From Streptomyces sp. NBC_01460 (lineage in GTDB: Bacteria > Actinomycetota > Actinomycetes > Streptomycetales > Streptomycetaceae), in NCBI RefSeq assembly GCF_036227405.1, contig NZ_CP109473.1:310001-374000 (forward strand): a stretch of 64,000 bases of DNA, in the 5' to 3' direction. This document shows, piece after piece, positions 15,529 to 23,767 of the stretch; position 1 is the stretch's first letter; the number at the start of each line of letters is the position of its first letter. A program made the translations under genes and the position numbers. The notes below the pieces were generated by a model, which saw only the letters and a list, made by a program, of their open reading frames with translations, was not told where the DNA came from and ran no database searches.

Positions 15529-16653
15529 TCAGAAGGTCCGGGGCGCTCCTCCGGGCGGGGGCGCCGTGCTTCCGCGTACCACCAGCTGGGTCGCGAGTTC
15601 CAGCCGGAACTGGTCCGCCGGCTCGCCGTCGATCACCCGGAGCAGCGCGTTCGCGGCCACCGAGGCCATGTCGAAGAGCGGCTGTCGGACGGTCGTGAGC
15701 GGGGGATGCGTCCAGCGGGCCACCGGCAGGTCGTCGAAGCCGACGATGCTGAGGTCGGAGGGGATGGCGTAGCCACGGTCGCGCAGCACCTCGAAGGCGC
15801 CGAGCGCCTGGAGGTCGCTGGCCGCGAAGACGGCGGTGGGCGGATCCTCCCCGGAGTGCTGGAGTCCGTCGAGGAGCCGGGCCATCTCGGTGCGGCCGGA
15901 GGCGTCGTTGAACTCCCCGTGCGCCACCCAGCCCGTCGGCATGGGCAGTCCGGCCTGCTCCATCGTCGCGCGGAAGCCGTCGGCGCGTGCCCGGCTGCAC
16001 AGAACCTGGCGTGGGCCCGCCAGGTGGGCGATGCGGGTGTGCCCGAGCCCGATGAGGTGCTCGGTGGCGCTCACGGCACCGGCCCAGTTGGTCGCACCGA
16101 CCGTGGGCACGAGGGCGTCGACGCTGCCGACGGGATCGAGGAGCACGAAGGGGACGTCGAGTGCGGTGAGCCGCTTCCGCTGTTGCTGCGTGAGGTCGGA
16201 GACGACCAGGATCGCCCCGTTGCTGCGGCGGGCCGCGAGCTGGTCGATCCACTCGCGGGTGTCGGAGCTGCGGCCGTGGACGGCCGAGAGCACCATGCTG
16301 GCCCCCGCCTCGTGGAGGACTTCGTCGACGCCTCGGATGATCTCAACCGACCAGAGGCTGTCGAGCTCGTTGAGGACGAGGTCGATGACGGCTCCGCGGC
16401 GGCGGGCCGGGCGCCGTTGGTAGCCCAGGTGGTCCATGACGGCCTCGACGCGTTCCTTCGTGTCCGCAGACACGTCGGAGCGCCCGTTGAGCACCTTGGA
16501 GACGGTGGAGACGGAGACACCGGCCTCGGAGGCGATCATGTTGAGAGTGACCCTGCCCGGGCTCTCACGCGTGTCCGAGGTCATCCGAGGTGTCCGTTCC
16601 GCTGGGAGGTCCGCACGGTGCCGTTCCTGGGCCGTGACCGTCGAGTCTGCCAT
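15529..16653 (-). CDS. LacI-family sugar-responsive repressor
   Basis: This 374-residue LacI-type regulator has an N-terminal helix-turn-helix (VTLNMIASEAGVSVSTVSKV) with hinge helix, and a periplasmic-binding-protein-like sensor domain. It is the last gene of the operon, 16 bases after GH43, so transporter, GH43 and regulator are probably co-transcribed. It likely represses this operon in the absence of an oligosaccharide. The nearby CGAAA-type palindromes are candidate sites. The CebR boxes at 12.7-13.1 kb could belong to this protein or to a CebR encoded elsewhere, which cannot be settled here. Start 16653 is used; a second ATG at 16584 is possible and neither has a strong ribosome binding site. 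Confidence 0.85.
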   Translation of the reverse strand: MADSTVTAQERHRADLPAERTPRMTSDTRESPGRVTLNMIASEAGVSVSTVSKVLNGRSDVSADTKERVEAVMDHLGYQRRPARRRGAVIDLVLNELDSLWSVEIIRGVDEVLHEAGASMVLSAVHGRSSDTREWIDQLAARRSNGAILVVSDLTQQQRKRLTALDVPFVLLDPVGSVDALVPTVGATNWAGAVSATEHLIGLGHTRIAHLAGPRQVLCSRARADGFRATMEQAGLPMPTGWVAHGEFNDASGRTEMARLLDGLQHSGEDPPTAVFAASDLQALGAFEVLRDRGYAIPSDLSIVGFDDLPVARWTHPPLTTVRQPLFDMASVAANALLRVIDGEPADQFRLELATQLVVRGSTAPPPGGAPRTF

Positions 16654-16669
16654 GGTCCCGTCGTCGCCT

Positions 16670-18430
16670 TCACCGCTCCTCGTGGTGGCCGGAGTCCGTC
16701 TCGCGGTATTCCGACCAGGCGAAGTCGGCCGCCAGGGCGGCGCCGGTCAGGTCCTGGACGCACAGGCCGGCGAACGCTCCCGTGAAGCCCCAGGACGTGA
16801 AGTGTCCGGTGGCCGGGTCCCCCTGGGTCGCGCTCTCGTCGGAGAGACGTGTGACGTCGAGGTCGGGCCCGACGGTCCGCCAGGGGGACCCGTGGTCGGA
16901 GCGCCATGCGAAGTGCGCCCGGGTCGTACGGACCGTGAGCAGGAGGTCCAGCGGGCCGTCGGGCACGGCGACGGCCGGGTCGGGTTCGAGGTATCTGCCG
17001 TGGTCGCAGAGCCCGACGCGCAGGACACGGCCGAGATGTTCGTCCCACGTCAGGTGGAGGTAGTGCCAGAGCGTGGAGTTGTAGTAGTGGACGATGCCCG
17101 CCATCTGGAGCGGTGAGCGGGGTTCGGCCTCGAGCCGGCAGGAGAAGTCGATGGACACCGCCTGCTGTCTGCGCGCGACGAGGCTCTGGCCGTGGGTGGA
17201 TCCCAGCGACTGGCCGCCTCGCAGCCGCAGGTGCCCCGGGCGGTCGGTGAGGTCGAGCCAGGAGGGGTCGGGGTGGCGGCGCAGTGTCGCCCAGGGCGTG
17301 GTCAGCTCGGGTCCGTCGAAGTGGTCGAGGGCGGGGACCGAGGCGACCGGGGCGGGCGGCAGGGCGGGGCCGGGCACGGCGGTTCTCGGGAGGTGCGCGC
17401 CAGGCTGCGTGGCGGGCTCGGACGCGTGGGCACCCGTCGGCTCGGAGAGCGGGGCTCCGGCGAGCCGGGGCCATCCGCCGACGTTCCACTCGACGCGCTG
17501 CAGCGCGGTCTCGCGGCCGAGCACGCAGGGGCCCATGGGCGTGAGCGGGCGGGCCATGAGGTGGGCGAGGTACCACTCCCCGGCCGGCGTCTCGACGAGG
17601 CTGCCGTGGCCGGCCTTCTGCAGAGGCCATGTCTCGTGTCCGGCGGAGGTGAGGAGGGGGCCGTCCGGGTCCGCCTCGTAGGGCCCCGTCAGCGTCCGGG
17701 AGCGGGCGACGGTGACGGCGTGTGCCCAGGACGTCCCGCCCTCCGCCGTCACCAGGTAGTACCAGTCGCCCGTGCGGTAGAGGTGCGGACCCTCGGTGTG
17801 CGCTAGGGGTGTGCCGTCGAAGACGCGGTGCAGCGGGCCGGTGACCTGTCTCTTCTGCCGGTCCCACTCCTGGAGGAGGATGCCCGCGAAGGGGTGGTGG
17901 CCGGTGCGGTGGTCCCACTCCATCCACAGGGCCCAGCTGCGCCCGTCGCCGTCGGGGCCGTCGTCGTGGAAGAGGGACGGGTCGAAGCCGTGGCTCGGGA
18001 AGGGCGCCGGGTCCGACCACGGCCCGTCGATCGTGGGGGCGGTGATGACGACGTTGCGTACGTCCTTGAAGGCTCCGGAGAGATTGGTGACGTCGCTGTA
18101 CACGAGGTGGAAGAGGCCGTCGGTGAACGAGAGGCACGGTGCCCAGACCCCGCCGGAGTCGGGCCGGCCCGTCAGGTCGACCGCCCGTTCCTCGCGGAGG
18201 ATGCCCCCGAGCGAGCGCCAGTTCACGAGGTCACGGGAGTGGTGGACGGCGACTCCTGGGAGCCATTCGAAGGTGGAGGTCGCGATGTAGTAGTCGTCCC
18301 CGACGCGGAGGATCGAGGGGTCGGGGTGGAACCCGGGCAGCACCGGGTTGACGATGGTCGCGGGACGCCGCTCCGCGTGCGTCCTGCGGCGCGGCCGGTC
18401 CTGGTCGGGGGCGGTGGGCACGGCGGTCAT
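16670..18430 (-). CDS. GH43 beta-xylosidase / alpha-L-arabinofuranosidase, probably intracellular
   Basis: This 586-residue protein lacks a signal peptide, so it probably works in the cytoplasm on imported oligosaccharides. The five-bladed propeller has catalytic base D37 (GFHPDPS), transition-state modulator D150 (GFDPSLF) and acid E213 (HTEGPHLY). A C-terminal beta-sandwich of the GH43_C2 type follows (about 390-586). This architecture is typical of beta-xylosidases acting on xylo- or arabinoxylo-oligosaccharides. The ATG at 18430 gives the conserved short N-terminus. It sits 28 bases after the second permease in a tight operon. Confidence 0.88.
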   Translation of the reverse strand: MTAVPTAPDQDRPRRRTHAERRPATIVNPVLPGFHPDPSILRVGDDYYIATSTFEWLPGVAVHHSRDLVNWRSLGGILREERAVDLTGRPDSGGVWAPCLSFTDGLFHLVYSDVTNLSGAFKDVRNVVITAPTIDGPWSDPAPFPSHGFDPSLFHDDGPDGDGRSWALWMEWDHRTGHHPFAGILLQEWDRQKRQVTGPLHRVFDGTPLAHTEGPHLYRTGDWYYLVTAEGGTSWAHAVTVARSRTLTGPYEADPDGPLLTSAGHETWPLQKAGHGSLVETPAGEWYLAHLMARPLTPMGPCVLGRETALQRVEWNVGGWPRLAGAPLSEPTGAHASEPATQPGAHLPRTAVPGPALPPAPVASVPALDHFDGPELTTPWATLRRHPDPSWLDLTDRPGHLRLRGGQSLGSTHGQSLVARRQQAVSIDFSCRLEAEPRSPLQMAGIVHYYNSTLWHYLHLTWDEHLGRVLRVGLCDHGRYLEPDPAVAVPDGPLDLLLTVRTTRAHFAWRSDHGSPWRTVGPDLDVTRLSDESATQGDPATGHFTSWGFTGAFAGLCVQDLTGAALAADFAWSEYRETDSGHHEER

Positions 18431-18458
18431 CGGTATCTCCAGGGAGTAGAAGGCTCGC

Positions 18459-19373
18459 TCAGCCCTTGACGGCGCCGGCCATGACACCGGAGACGATCCG
18501 GCGCGCGAGGACGGTGAAGACGACGAGTACAGGCAGCACGGAGACGACGACGCCGGCGAGCATCAGCGTGTAGTCGGTGTAGTAGCCGGCGGCCAGCTGG
18601 TTGAGGGCGATCTGCACGGTGCCGTTCTCGGGAGGCAGGGCGATGAGCGGCCAGAAGTAGTCGTTCCAGGCGAACATGAACGTGAACATGCCGAGGACGG
18701 TGGCCGTGGTGCGCACTCCAGGTACCACGACGTGCCAGTAGGTGCGCAGCAGTCCCGCACCGTCCATGCGGGCGGCCTCGACGATTTCGTCGGGGATGTT
18801 CTCCTCCACCGCCTGACGCATCCAGAACACGCCGACGGCGGAGACCAGGGCGGGCACGATCAGGGCGGAGAGCTTGCCGTACAGGCCCATGTCGGTGACG
18901 AGCATGTAGAGCGGGATGATGCCGAGCTGTGTCGGCACCATGACGGTGACGACGACGCAGACCAGCAGCGCGTTGCGGCCCGGAAACCGGAGCTTTGCGA
19001 AGGCGAAGCCTGCCAGGGAGGCGAGCAGCACGTTGCTCACCGCGGTCGTCCCGGCGACGACCAGGGAGTTTCCGAGTGCCTGCCAGAAGGCGGACAGTTC
19101 GAAGACACGCTGGATGTTCTCGATCAGATGGCCGCCAGGGACGAGGGGCGGGGTCGTGCCGGCGAGCACGGAGTTGTCGTCGTGGGAAGCGACGACGAAG
19201 CTCCAGTAGAGGGGGAAGACGGATCCCGCGGTGATCGCCGCGAGGATCGCGTAGGCGAGTGGTCCCGCCTTGTCCAGGCGTCCCGGGCCGCGGCTCGGAA
19301 CGGTGCGTCCCTCGCGGCGGGGCCGGGCGCCCTGACGCGCGGCGGGGGGCCGGGAGGGTGTGGTGACGGCCAT
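18459..19373 (-). CDS. ABC sugar transporter permease, MalG type
   Basis: This 304-residue membrane protein has six predicted transmembrane helices and the EAA loop EAARMDGAGLLRTYWHVVVP that contacts the ATPase. It is the second permease of a carbohydrate-uptake (CUT1) importer, 21 bases downstream of the first. An arginine-rich cytoplasmic N-terminus (about 40 residues) precedes the first helix. No ATPase gene is linked, so a shared ATPase of the MsiK type probably powers it. Confidence 0.9.
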   Translation of the reverse strand: MAVTTPSRPPAARQGARPRREGRTVPSRGPGRLDKAGPLAYAILAAITAGSVFPLYWSFVVASHDDNSVLAGTTPPLVPGGHLIENIQRVFELSAFWQALGNSLVVAGTTAVSNVLLASLAGFAFAKLRFPGRNALLVCVVVTVMVPTQLGIIPLYMLVTDMGLYGKLSALIVPALVSAVGVFWMRQAVEENIPDEIVEAARMDGAGLLRTYWHVVVPGVRTTATVLGMFTFMFAWNDYFWPLIALPPENGTVQIALNQLAAGYYTDYTLMLAGVVVSVLPVLVVFTVLARRIVSGVMAGAVKG

Positions 19374-19394
19374 GAGATTCTCCTGGTTGCCCGG

Positions 19395-20348
19395 TCAGCC
19401 GCGGTCGGAGCGGCGTGCGAGCAGGAAGTTGACTGCGGCGAGGACCGCGATGACGAGGAAGAGCACCCACGAGACGGCCGAGGCGTAGCCGGCGTCGTTG
19501 TTGATGAACCCGTACTTGTAGAGCATCAGCGTCAGCGTCTGGAACTGGTGCTCGGCGCCGCCTTCCGCGTTGCCCTGCTGGTCGAAGAGGAAGGGTTCGG
19601 CGAAGAGCTGGAGACCGCCGATGGTGGAGATCACGACGGTGAAGACGAGGGTGGGCCTGATGGAGGGCAGCGTCACCTTGCGGAACGTCAGGAAGCGTCC
19701 GGCGCCGTCGATCTGGGCGGACTCGTAGAGATCTCTGGGGACCGCCTGCATGGCCGCGAGGAAGATCAGGGCGTTGTAGCCGGTCCAGCGCCACATGACC
19801 ATGAAGCTGATCGCGAGGTGTGAACTCCAGGTGTCCGCGGTCCAGTCGACCGGGCCGCTGATCAGGCCCAGGCCCTCCAGTGTCCAGTTGACGATGCCGA
19901 AGTCCCGTCCGAAGAGCTGGGAGAAGACCAGGGCCACGGCCACGACGGACACGTACTGCGGCACCAGCACGAGTGCCCGCCACACGCTCGTCGCGCGCAG
20001 ATGGCGGTCGAGCAGCCAGGCCAGGCCGAGGGCGGCGACCAGCTGCGGAACCGTGGAGAGCACGAAGATGCTGAGTGTGTTGTACGTGGCGGTGTAGAAG
20101 TCCGAGTCCGACAGCAGCCGGCTGAAGTTGTCGAACCCGACCCACTCCCCCGGCCCGGCGAGCCGGTCCCAGTCGTGGAGGGACACCCAGAAGGTCTGGA
20201 GGAGCGGGTAGAGCCCGAAGACTCCGAAGACGACGAAGAAGGGAGCGATGAAGAGGTAGGGCAGCAGGTGCCGCTCCACGCGCAGCCGGGGTGTACGGGC
20301 CGGTGTCGCGGTGGTGCCTGAGGTCGTGCGGGTGGCCTGGAGCGCCAT
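19395..20348 (-). CDS. ABC sugar transporter permease, MalF type
   Basis: This 317-residue membrane protein has six predicted helices and the EAA-type loop ESAQIDGAGRFLTFRKVTLP. It is the first permease of the CUT1 importer formed with the solute-binding protein upstream and the MalG-type permease downstream. A possible attenuating hairpin lies between it and the binding-protein gene. Confidence 0.9.
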   Translation of the reverse strand: MALQATRTTSGTTATPARTPRLRVERHLLPYLFIAPFFVVFGVFGLYPLLQTFWVSLHDWDRLAGPGEWVGFDNFSRLLSDSDFYTATYNTLSIFVLSTVPQLVAALGLAWLLDRHLRATSVWRALVLVPQYVSVVAVALVFSQLFGRDFGIVNWTLEGLGLISGPVDWTADTWSSHLAISFMVMWRWTGYNALIFLAAMQAVPRDLYESAQIDGAGRFLTFRKVTLPSIRPTLVFTVVISTIGGLQLFAEPFLFDQQGNAEGGAEHQFQTLTLMLYKYGFINNDAGYASAVSWVLFLVIAVLAAVNFLLARRSDRG

Positions 20349-20384
20349 GCGGGTTCTCCGAATGGTCGGGAGGGTGGGGACGGG

Positions 20385-20416
20385 GGCCCGGCGGGCAGAA
20401 GGGTGCCGGCCGGGCC
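20385..20416 (-). terminator. Possible intercistronic attenuator after the binding-protein gene
   Basis: GGCCCGGC (20385-20392) pairs with GCCGGGCC (20409-20416) across a 16-base loop in the 94-base gap between the solute-binding protein and the first permease. Such hairpins often raise binding-protein levels relative to permeases. The loop is large, so the call is tentative. Confidence 0.35.
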
Positions 20417-20442
20417 ACGCGGGGAGCGCGGTGCGCCGTGGG

Positions 20443-21723
20443 TCAGCGCAGGTTCTTCGCCGCTTCCTCCAGGGCCTTGTCCCAGGCCTGGTCCGGGCTC
20501 GCCTTGCCCTGCTCGACGACCTGCAGCGCGTTGCCGAACGGGATCCGGGCCTGCTGGTCCTTCGTCCCCCGGTAGTTGGGCTTCAGGCTCTTGGCCGAGG
20601 CGGCGAAGAGCTCTCCGGTCGGAGCTCCGCCGAAGTACGCCTGGGTGGTGCCCTTGACCTCGGCGTCGTCGAGCACGGGGACGAGCGAGGGGAGCGCGCC
20701 CACCGGGCCGGTGAAGATCTTCTTCTGGGATTCGGCGGAGGTCAGGAAGTCGGCCAGTTCGGCGGCCTCCTTCACGTGCTTGCTCTGCTTGGGCACGGTG
20801 AGGAAGGACCCGCCCCAGTTTCCGCCGCCCCCCGGCACCGCCGCGATGTCCCACTTGCCGGCGTTCGCCTCACCGGCGGCGGTCTTGATCTGGCCGGTCA
20901 TCCAGGCGGGACAGGTCATGGTCGCCATGCGGCCGAGCTTGATTCCCGCGTTCCACTGCTGGCTGAACGGCTGGAGGTTGGCCGACTGCCTGTCGGCCGT
21001 CGCCTTCGCCGTGGCGGTGAAGAAGTCCCGGACCTTCGGGTTGCTGTCCCCGATGTAGGCGTCCTGCGCGTCGAAGAAGCCGAACTCCGTCTGGTTCATC
21101 ATCGCGGTGAAGATGTTGCCCGAACTGTCGAACCAGGCCTTGTCCTTCACCTTCGCCTGGAAACGCTTGCCCGTGGCGAAGTAGTCGTCCCAGGTGGGCC
21201 ACAGCTTCGCGACCTCGGCCCGGTCGGTCGGCAGACCGGCCTGGGCGAACAGATCCTTGCGGTAGCAGATGGCGAGGCTGCCCACGTCGGTGCCGTACCC
21301 CATCACGAAGTCCTGGGTCCCGAGGGTCCCCTGCTCCCACTTCCAGCCGAGGTACTCGCCCTTGCGGTCCATCGCACCGTGGTCGGCGAGGTTGGTGAAC
21401 TTGTCCTTCACCGAACGGAACTTGGGGAGGTAGCCCTCCTCGATGGCGACCACGTCGGCCGCTCCGCTGCCGGAGGAGATCTGGGTCGACAGCTGGTTGT
21501 GGTGCTGGTCGAACTGGGAGATGCGCTCCTTGACGACGACGTCGGGGTGGGTGCGCTCGTACTCCTTGATGAGCGGCTTGTAGCCGAAGTCGCTGAAGGT
21601 CGCGACCGTGAGGGTGATCTTCCCGTCGGCTTCGTCGGCGCCCGCGCCGCAGGCGGGGAGGGAGACGAGAGCGGTGGCGGCGGCGAGCGCGACGACGGTT
21701 CTGCGGGCACGCGTACGGCCCAT
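20443..21723 (-). CDS. Sugar-binding lipoprotein of an ABC importer
   Basis: This 426-residue protein has a lipoprotein signal with lipobox LPAC (Cys about residue 25), so it is anchored on the outer face of the membrane. The fold is that of family 1 extracellular solute-binding proteins. It is the first gene of the transporter/GH43/LacI operon. By context the ligand is probably a hemicellulose-derived oligosaccharide; the sequence alone does not say which. The ATG at 21723 has AGGA upstream at suitable spacing. A 14-base perfect palindrome at 21793-21806 lies 70 bases upstream and is a likely LacI operator. Confidence 0.9.
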   Translation of the reverse strand: MGRTRARRTVVALAAATALVSLPACGAGADEADGKITLTVATFSDFGYKPLIKEYERTHPDVVVKERISQFDQHHNQLSTQISSGSGAADVVAIEEGYLPKFRSVKDKFTNLADHGAMDRKGEYLGWKWEQGTLGTQDFVMGYGTDVGSLAICYRKDLFAQAGLPTDRAEVAKLWPTWDDYFATGKRFQAKVKDKAWFDSSGNIFTAMMNQTEFGFFDAQDAYIGDSNPKVRDFFTATAKATADRQSANLQPFSQQWNAGIKLGRMATMTCPAWMTGQIKTAAGEANAGKWDIAAVPGGGGNWGGSFLTVPKQSKHVKEAAELADFLTSAESQKKIFTGPVGALPSLVPVLDDAEVKGTTQAYFGGAPTGELFAASAKSLKPNYRGTKDQQARIPFGNALQVVEQGKASPDQAWDKALEEAAKNLR

Positions 21724-21792
21724 GGTGGTCCTCCGGACAGGCGAGCTGGATGAGTGCGACCACGGTGGGGCTCACCCGAAACGCATGTCAAT

Positions 21793-21806
21793 AGTTTCGC
21801 GAAACT
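21793..21806. promoter_or_regulatory. LacI-type operator upstream of the transporter operon
   Basis: AGTTTCGCGAAACT is a perfect 14-base palindrome with a central CG, as preferred by LacI-family repressors. It is 70 bases from the binding-protein start. The divergent region 21724-22062 holds no gene but several such elements. Confidence 0.7.
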
Positions 21807-21955
21807 TACCGTGGAATTGCACTGTGATTACCGGGAAGGAGTCGATCACCGCAGCTGATGGAGACAGACATCCTGTGACCTGCATGAATCAACAAGCGGC
21901 TCTGTGCGCGTGTTGCAGGTTTCGTAACGACAACTCGCTGAGCTGGGGGGAGCTA

Positions 21956-21966
21956 CGAAACTTTCG
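21956..21966. promoter_or_regulatory. LacI-type operator CGAAACTTTCG upstream of the GH26 gene
   Basis: CGAAA-C-TTTCG is a perfect odd-centred palindrome of the CGAAANTTTCG kind used by several actinobacterial xylan/arabinan LacI repressors. It lies 97 bases before the GH26-like start. A further small dyad TCGTAACGA is at 21922-21930. Confidence 0.6.
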
Positions 21967-22062
21967 CGGAGTGTTGACCGGGCCCGGTGTGCACCCTCAC
22001 CATGCGAACGCCCTGCGGCGACCGCCGGTGGGCCCCCCACCTCGTACAGACCGGAGACACCC

Positions 22063-23676
22063 ATGAGGTACACGGGACATCGCCATGTCCGAAGAACGGT
22101 GGGAGCCGCCGTCGCAGCGGCCACCGCCCTGATCGCACTCGCCGGACTGACCTCGTCGGCCGAGGCGGGGACGGCGTCCGCCTCCGTCACCGGCCGGGGC
22201 GTCCCCGCCGCCGGCAAGGTCATGCTCGTCATGGGCCAGGACAGCGACACGCTCTCCGACTACCGCACCGACGTGCTGGACAAGGCATCCCTGGGTGCCC
22301 CGGCCCCGGGTGGCGTGACCTTGTACACCAACCTGGTCCTGGGCGGCACGCCCGAGCCGCTGGCCGGGATGAACAGCCCCGCGAACTGGGGTGCCGGTAC
22401 GGTCGACTTCGCCCGGACGATGCGGGAGTACCCCGGCGCGGCCGTCGCCGTCGGGCTGTACCTCTCGGACGCCACCTCCGGCTGCAACAACCAGCCCCTG
22501 CGTGCCGTCATCGGCCGCAACGACGCCGACGTGACCGCGGGCAGTCCCAGCCTGATCACACGGTACCGCGCGAAGGTCGACGAGATGATCACGCGGTTCA
22601 AGGGCTACGACCGCGACATCCTGCTCCGCATCGGGTACGAGTTCGACGGCCCGTGGAACTGCTACAGCTCCGAGTTCTACAAGGAGGCGTTCCGCTACAT
22701 CAAGGGCCGGATCAACGCTCTCGGGGCCACCCGCGTCGCAACTGTCTGGCAGAGCGCCGCCTGGCCCGTGAACACCAACACCGACCACCCCGAGTGGCAC
22801 TACATGGTCACCGACCCGGGGCACCTCGACGCCTGGTACCCCGGCGACGAGTACGTCGACTGGGTAGGCCTGTCGTCCTTCTACAACTCCCGCTCGGTCC
22901 AGACGCAGTGGGGCTGCGGCTCGAACGACACCGACCCGGTGGGCCTGCAGAACCGGGTCCTGGACTTCGCCCGCAGCCACGGCAAGCCGGCCATGGTCTC
23001 CGAGGCCGCGCCCCAGGGTTCCAGGACCGGGGCCAAGACGTCGAGCTGCATCTTCCGCAACAGTCCCGCCCCCTCCAGCGGCCAGGCGATCTGGGACGGC
23101 TGGCACGCCGGCTACTTCGACTGGATCGACCGCAACAAGGACGTCATCCGCTCGGCCGCCTACATCAACACCAACTGGGACGCCCAGACGCAGTGGCAGT
23201 GTGCCGCCGGCGCCCAGGCGGGCGGAACCGGCTGTGCGAACGGCAACTGGGGCGACTCCCGGGTCCAGGCGGACCCCACCGTGCTGGCCGCCTTCGTGAA
23301 CGAGATCAAGAAGCCGATGTGGACCAACGGCGCCTCGGGACCGGCACCGACCCCCACGCCCACGCCCACGCCGAGCCCCACCCCCACGCCGACCCCCAGT
23401 GACCCCGGGAACGGCACCTACATGCAGGGCGTGACGGCCGGCGGGACCGTCTGGTTCGCGCCCAAGGGGTTCAAGGCGACCTTCGTCACCGTGCAGTACC
23501 GCATCGACCAGGGCGCACCGCAGAACTACTTCCTGACGTTCGACGCCGCCGACAACCGCTGGGAACTGCCGGTCACCGTCCCGTCGGGGAAGACGCTCAC
23601 CTACTCCTTCAACTACCAGCCCACCACGCAGACCAGCCAGGTGGCGACACCCACCTACCGCTGGACGGCCCCCTGA
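22063..23676 (+). CDS. Secreted GH26-like glycoside hydrolase with C-terminal beta-glucan-binding-like module
   Basis: This 537-residue protein has a signal peptide (to about residue 34) and a GH26-type catalytic domain (about 45-420). The acid/base is E193 in RIGYEFDG and the nucleophile E314 in VSEAAP. A Pro-Thr repeat linker leads to a C-terminal domain (about 455-537) that resembles CBM56, a beta-1,3-glucan-binding module; this is a resemblance, not a firm match. GH26 includes beta-mannanases and beta-1,3-xylanases, and the substrate here is open. The ATG at 22063 starts a two-gene unit with a second GH26-like gene. LacI-type palindromes upstream suggest sugar control. Confidence 0.75.
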   Translation: MRYTGHRHVRRTVGAAVAAATALIALAGLTSSAEAGTASASVTGRGVPAAGKVMLVMGQDSDTLSDYRTDVLDKASLGAPAPGGVTLYTNLVLGGTPEPLAGMNSPANWGAGTVDFARTMREYPGAAVAVGLYLSDATSGCNNQPLRAVIGRNDADVTAGSPSLITRYRAKVDEMITRFKGYDRDILLRIGYEFDGPWNCYSSEFYKEAFRYIKGRINALGATRVATVWQSAAWPVNTNTDHPEWHYMVTDPGHLDAWYPGDEYVDWVGLSSFYNSRSVQTQWGCGSNDTDPVGLQNRVLDFARSHGKPAMVSEAAPQGSRTGAKTSSCIFRNSPAPSSGQAIWDGWHAGYFDWIDRNKDVIRSAAYINTNWDAQTQWQCAAGAQAGGTGCANGNWGDSRVQADPTVLAAFVNEIKKPMWTNGASGPAPTPTPTPTPSPTPTPTPSDPGNGTYMQGVTAGGTVWFAPKGFKATFVTVQYRIDQGAPQNYFLTFDAADNRWELPVTVPSGKTLTYSFNYQPTTQTSQVATPTYRWTAP

Positions 23677-23694
23677 GCCGTCGGCGCTCACCGA

Positions 23695-23733
23695 CGGGCG
23701 CCGTACGCACTCCTCCCCGGCGTACGGCGCCCG
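23695..23733 (+). terminator. 14-bp stem-loop between the two GH26-like genes
   Basis: CGGGCGCCGTACGC (23695-23708) pairs perfectly with GCGTACGGCGCCCG (23720-23733) around an 11-base loop. It lies 18 bases after the first stop and ends 34 bases before the next start, so it may terminate or attenuate. Confidence 0.7.
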
Positions 23734-23767
23734 ACCCCTACACCCCACCACGGAGAGCGGTACGCAC

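Noticed and set aside
23340..23400. CCCACGCCGAC-type tandem repeats considered as a CRISPR or regulatory repeat
   Set aside because: They are in frame and encode a Pro-Thr linker in the GH26-like protein.
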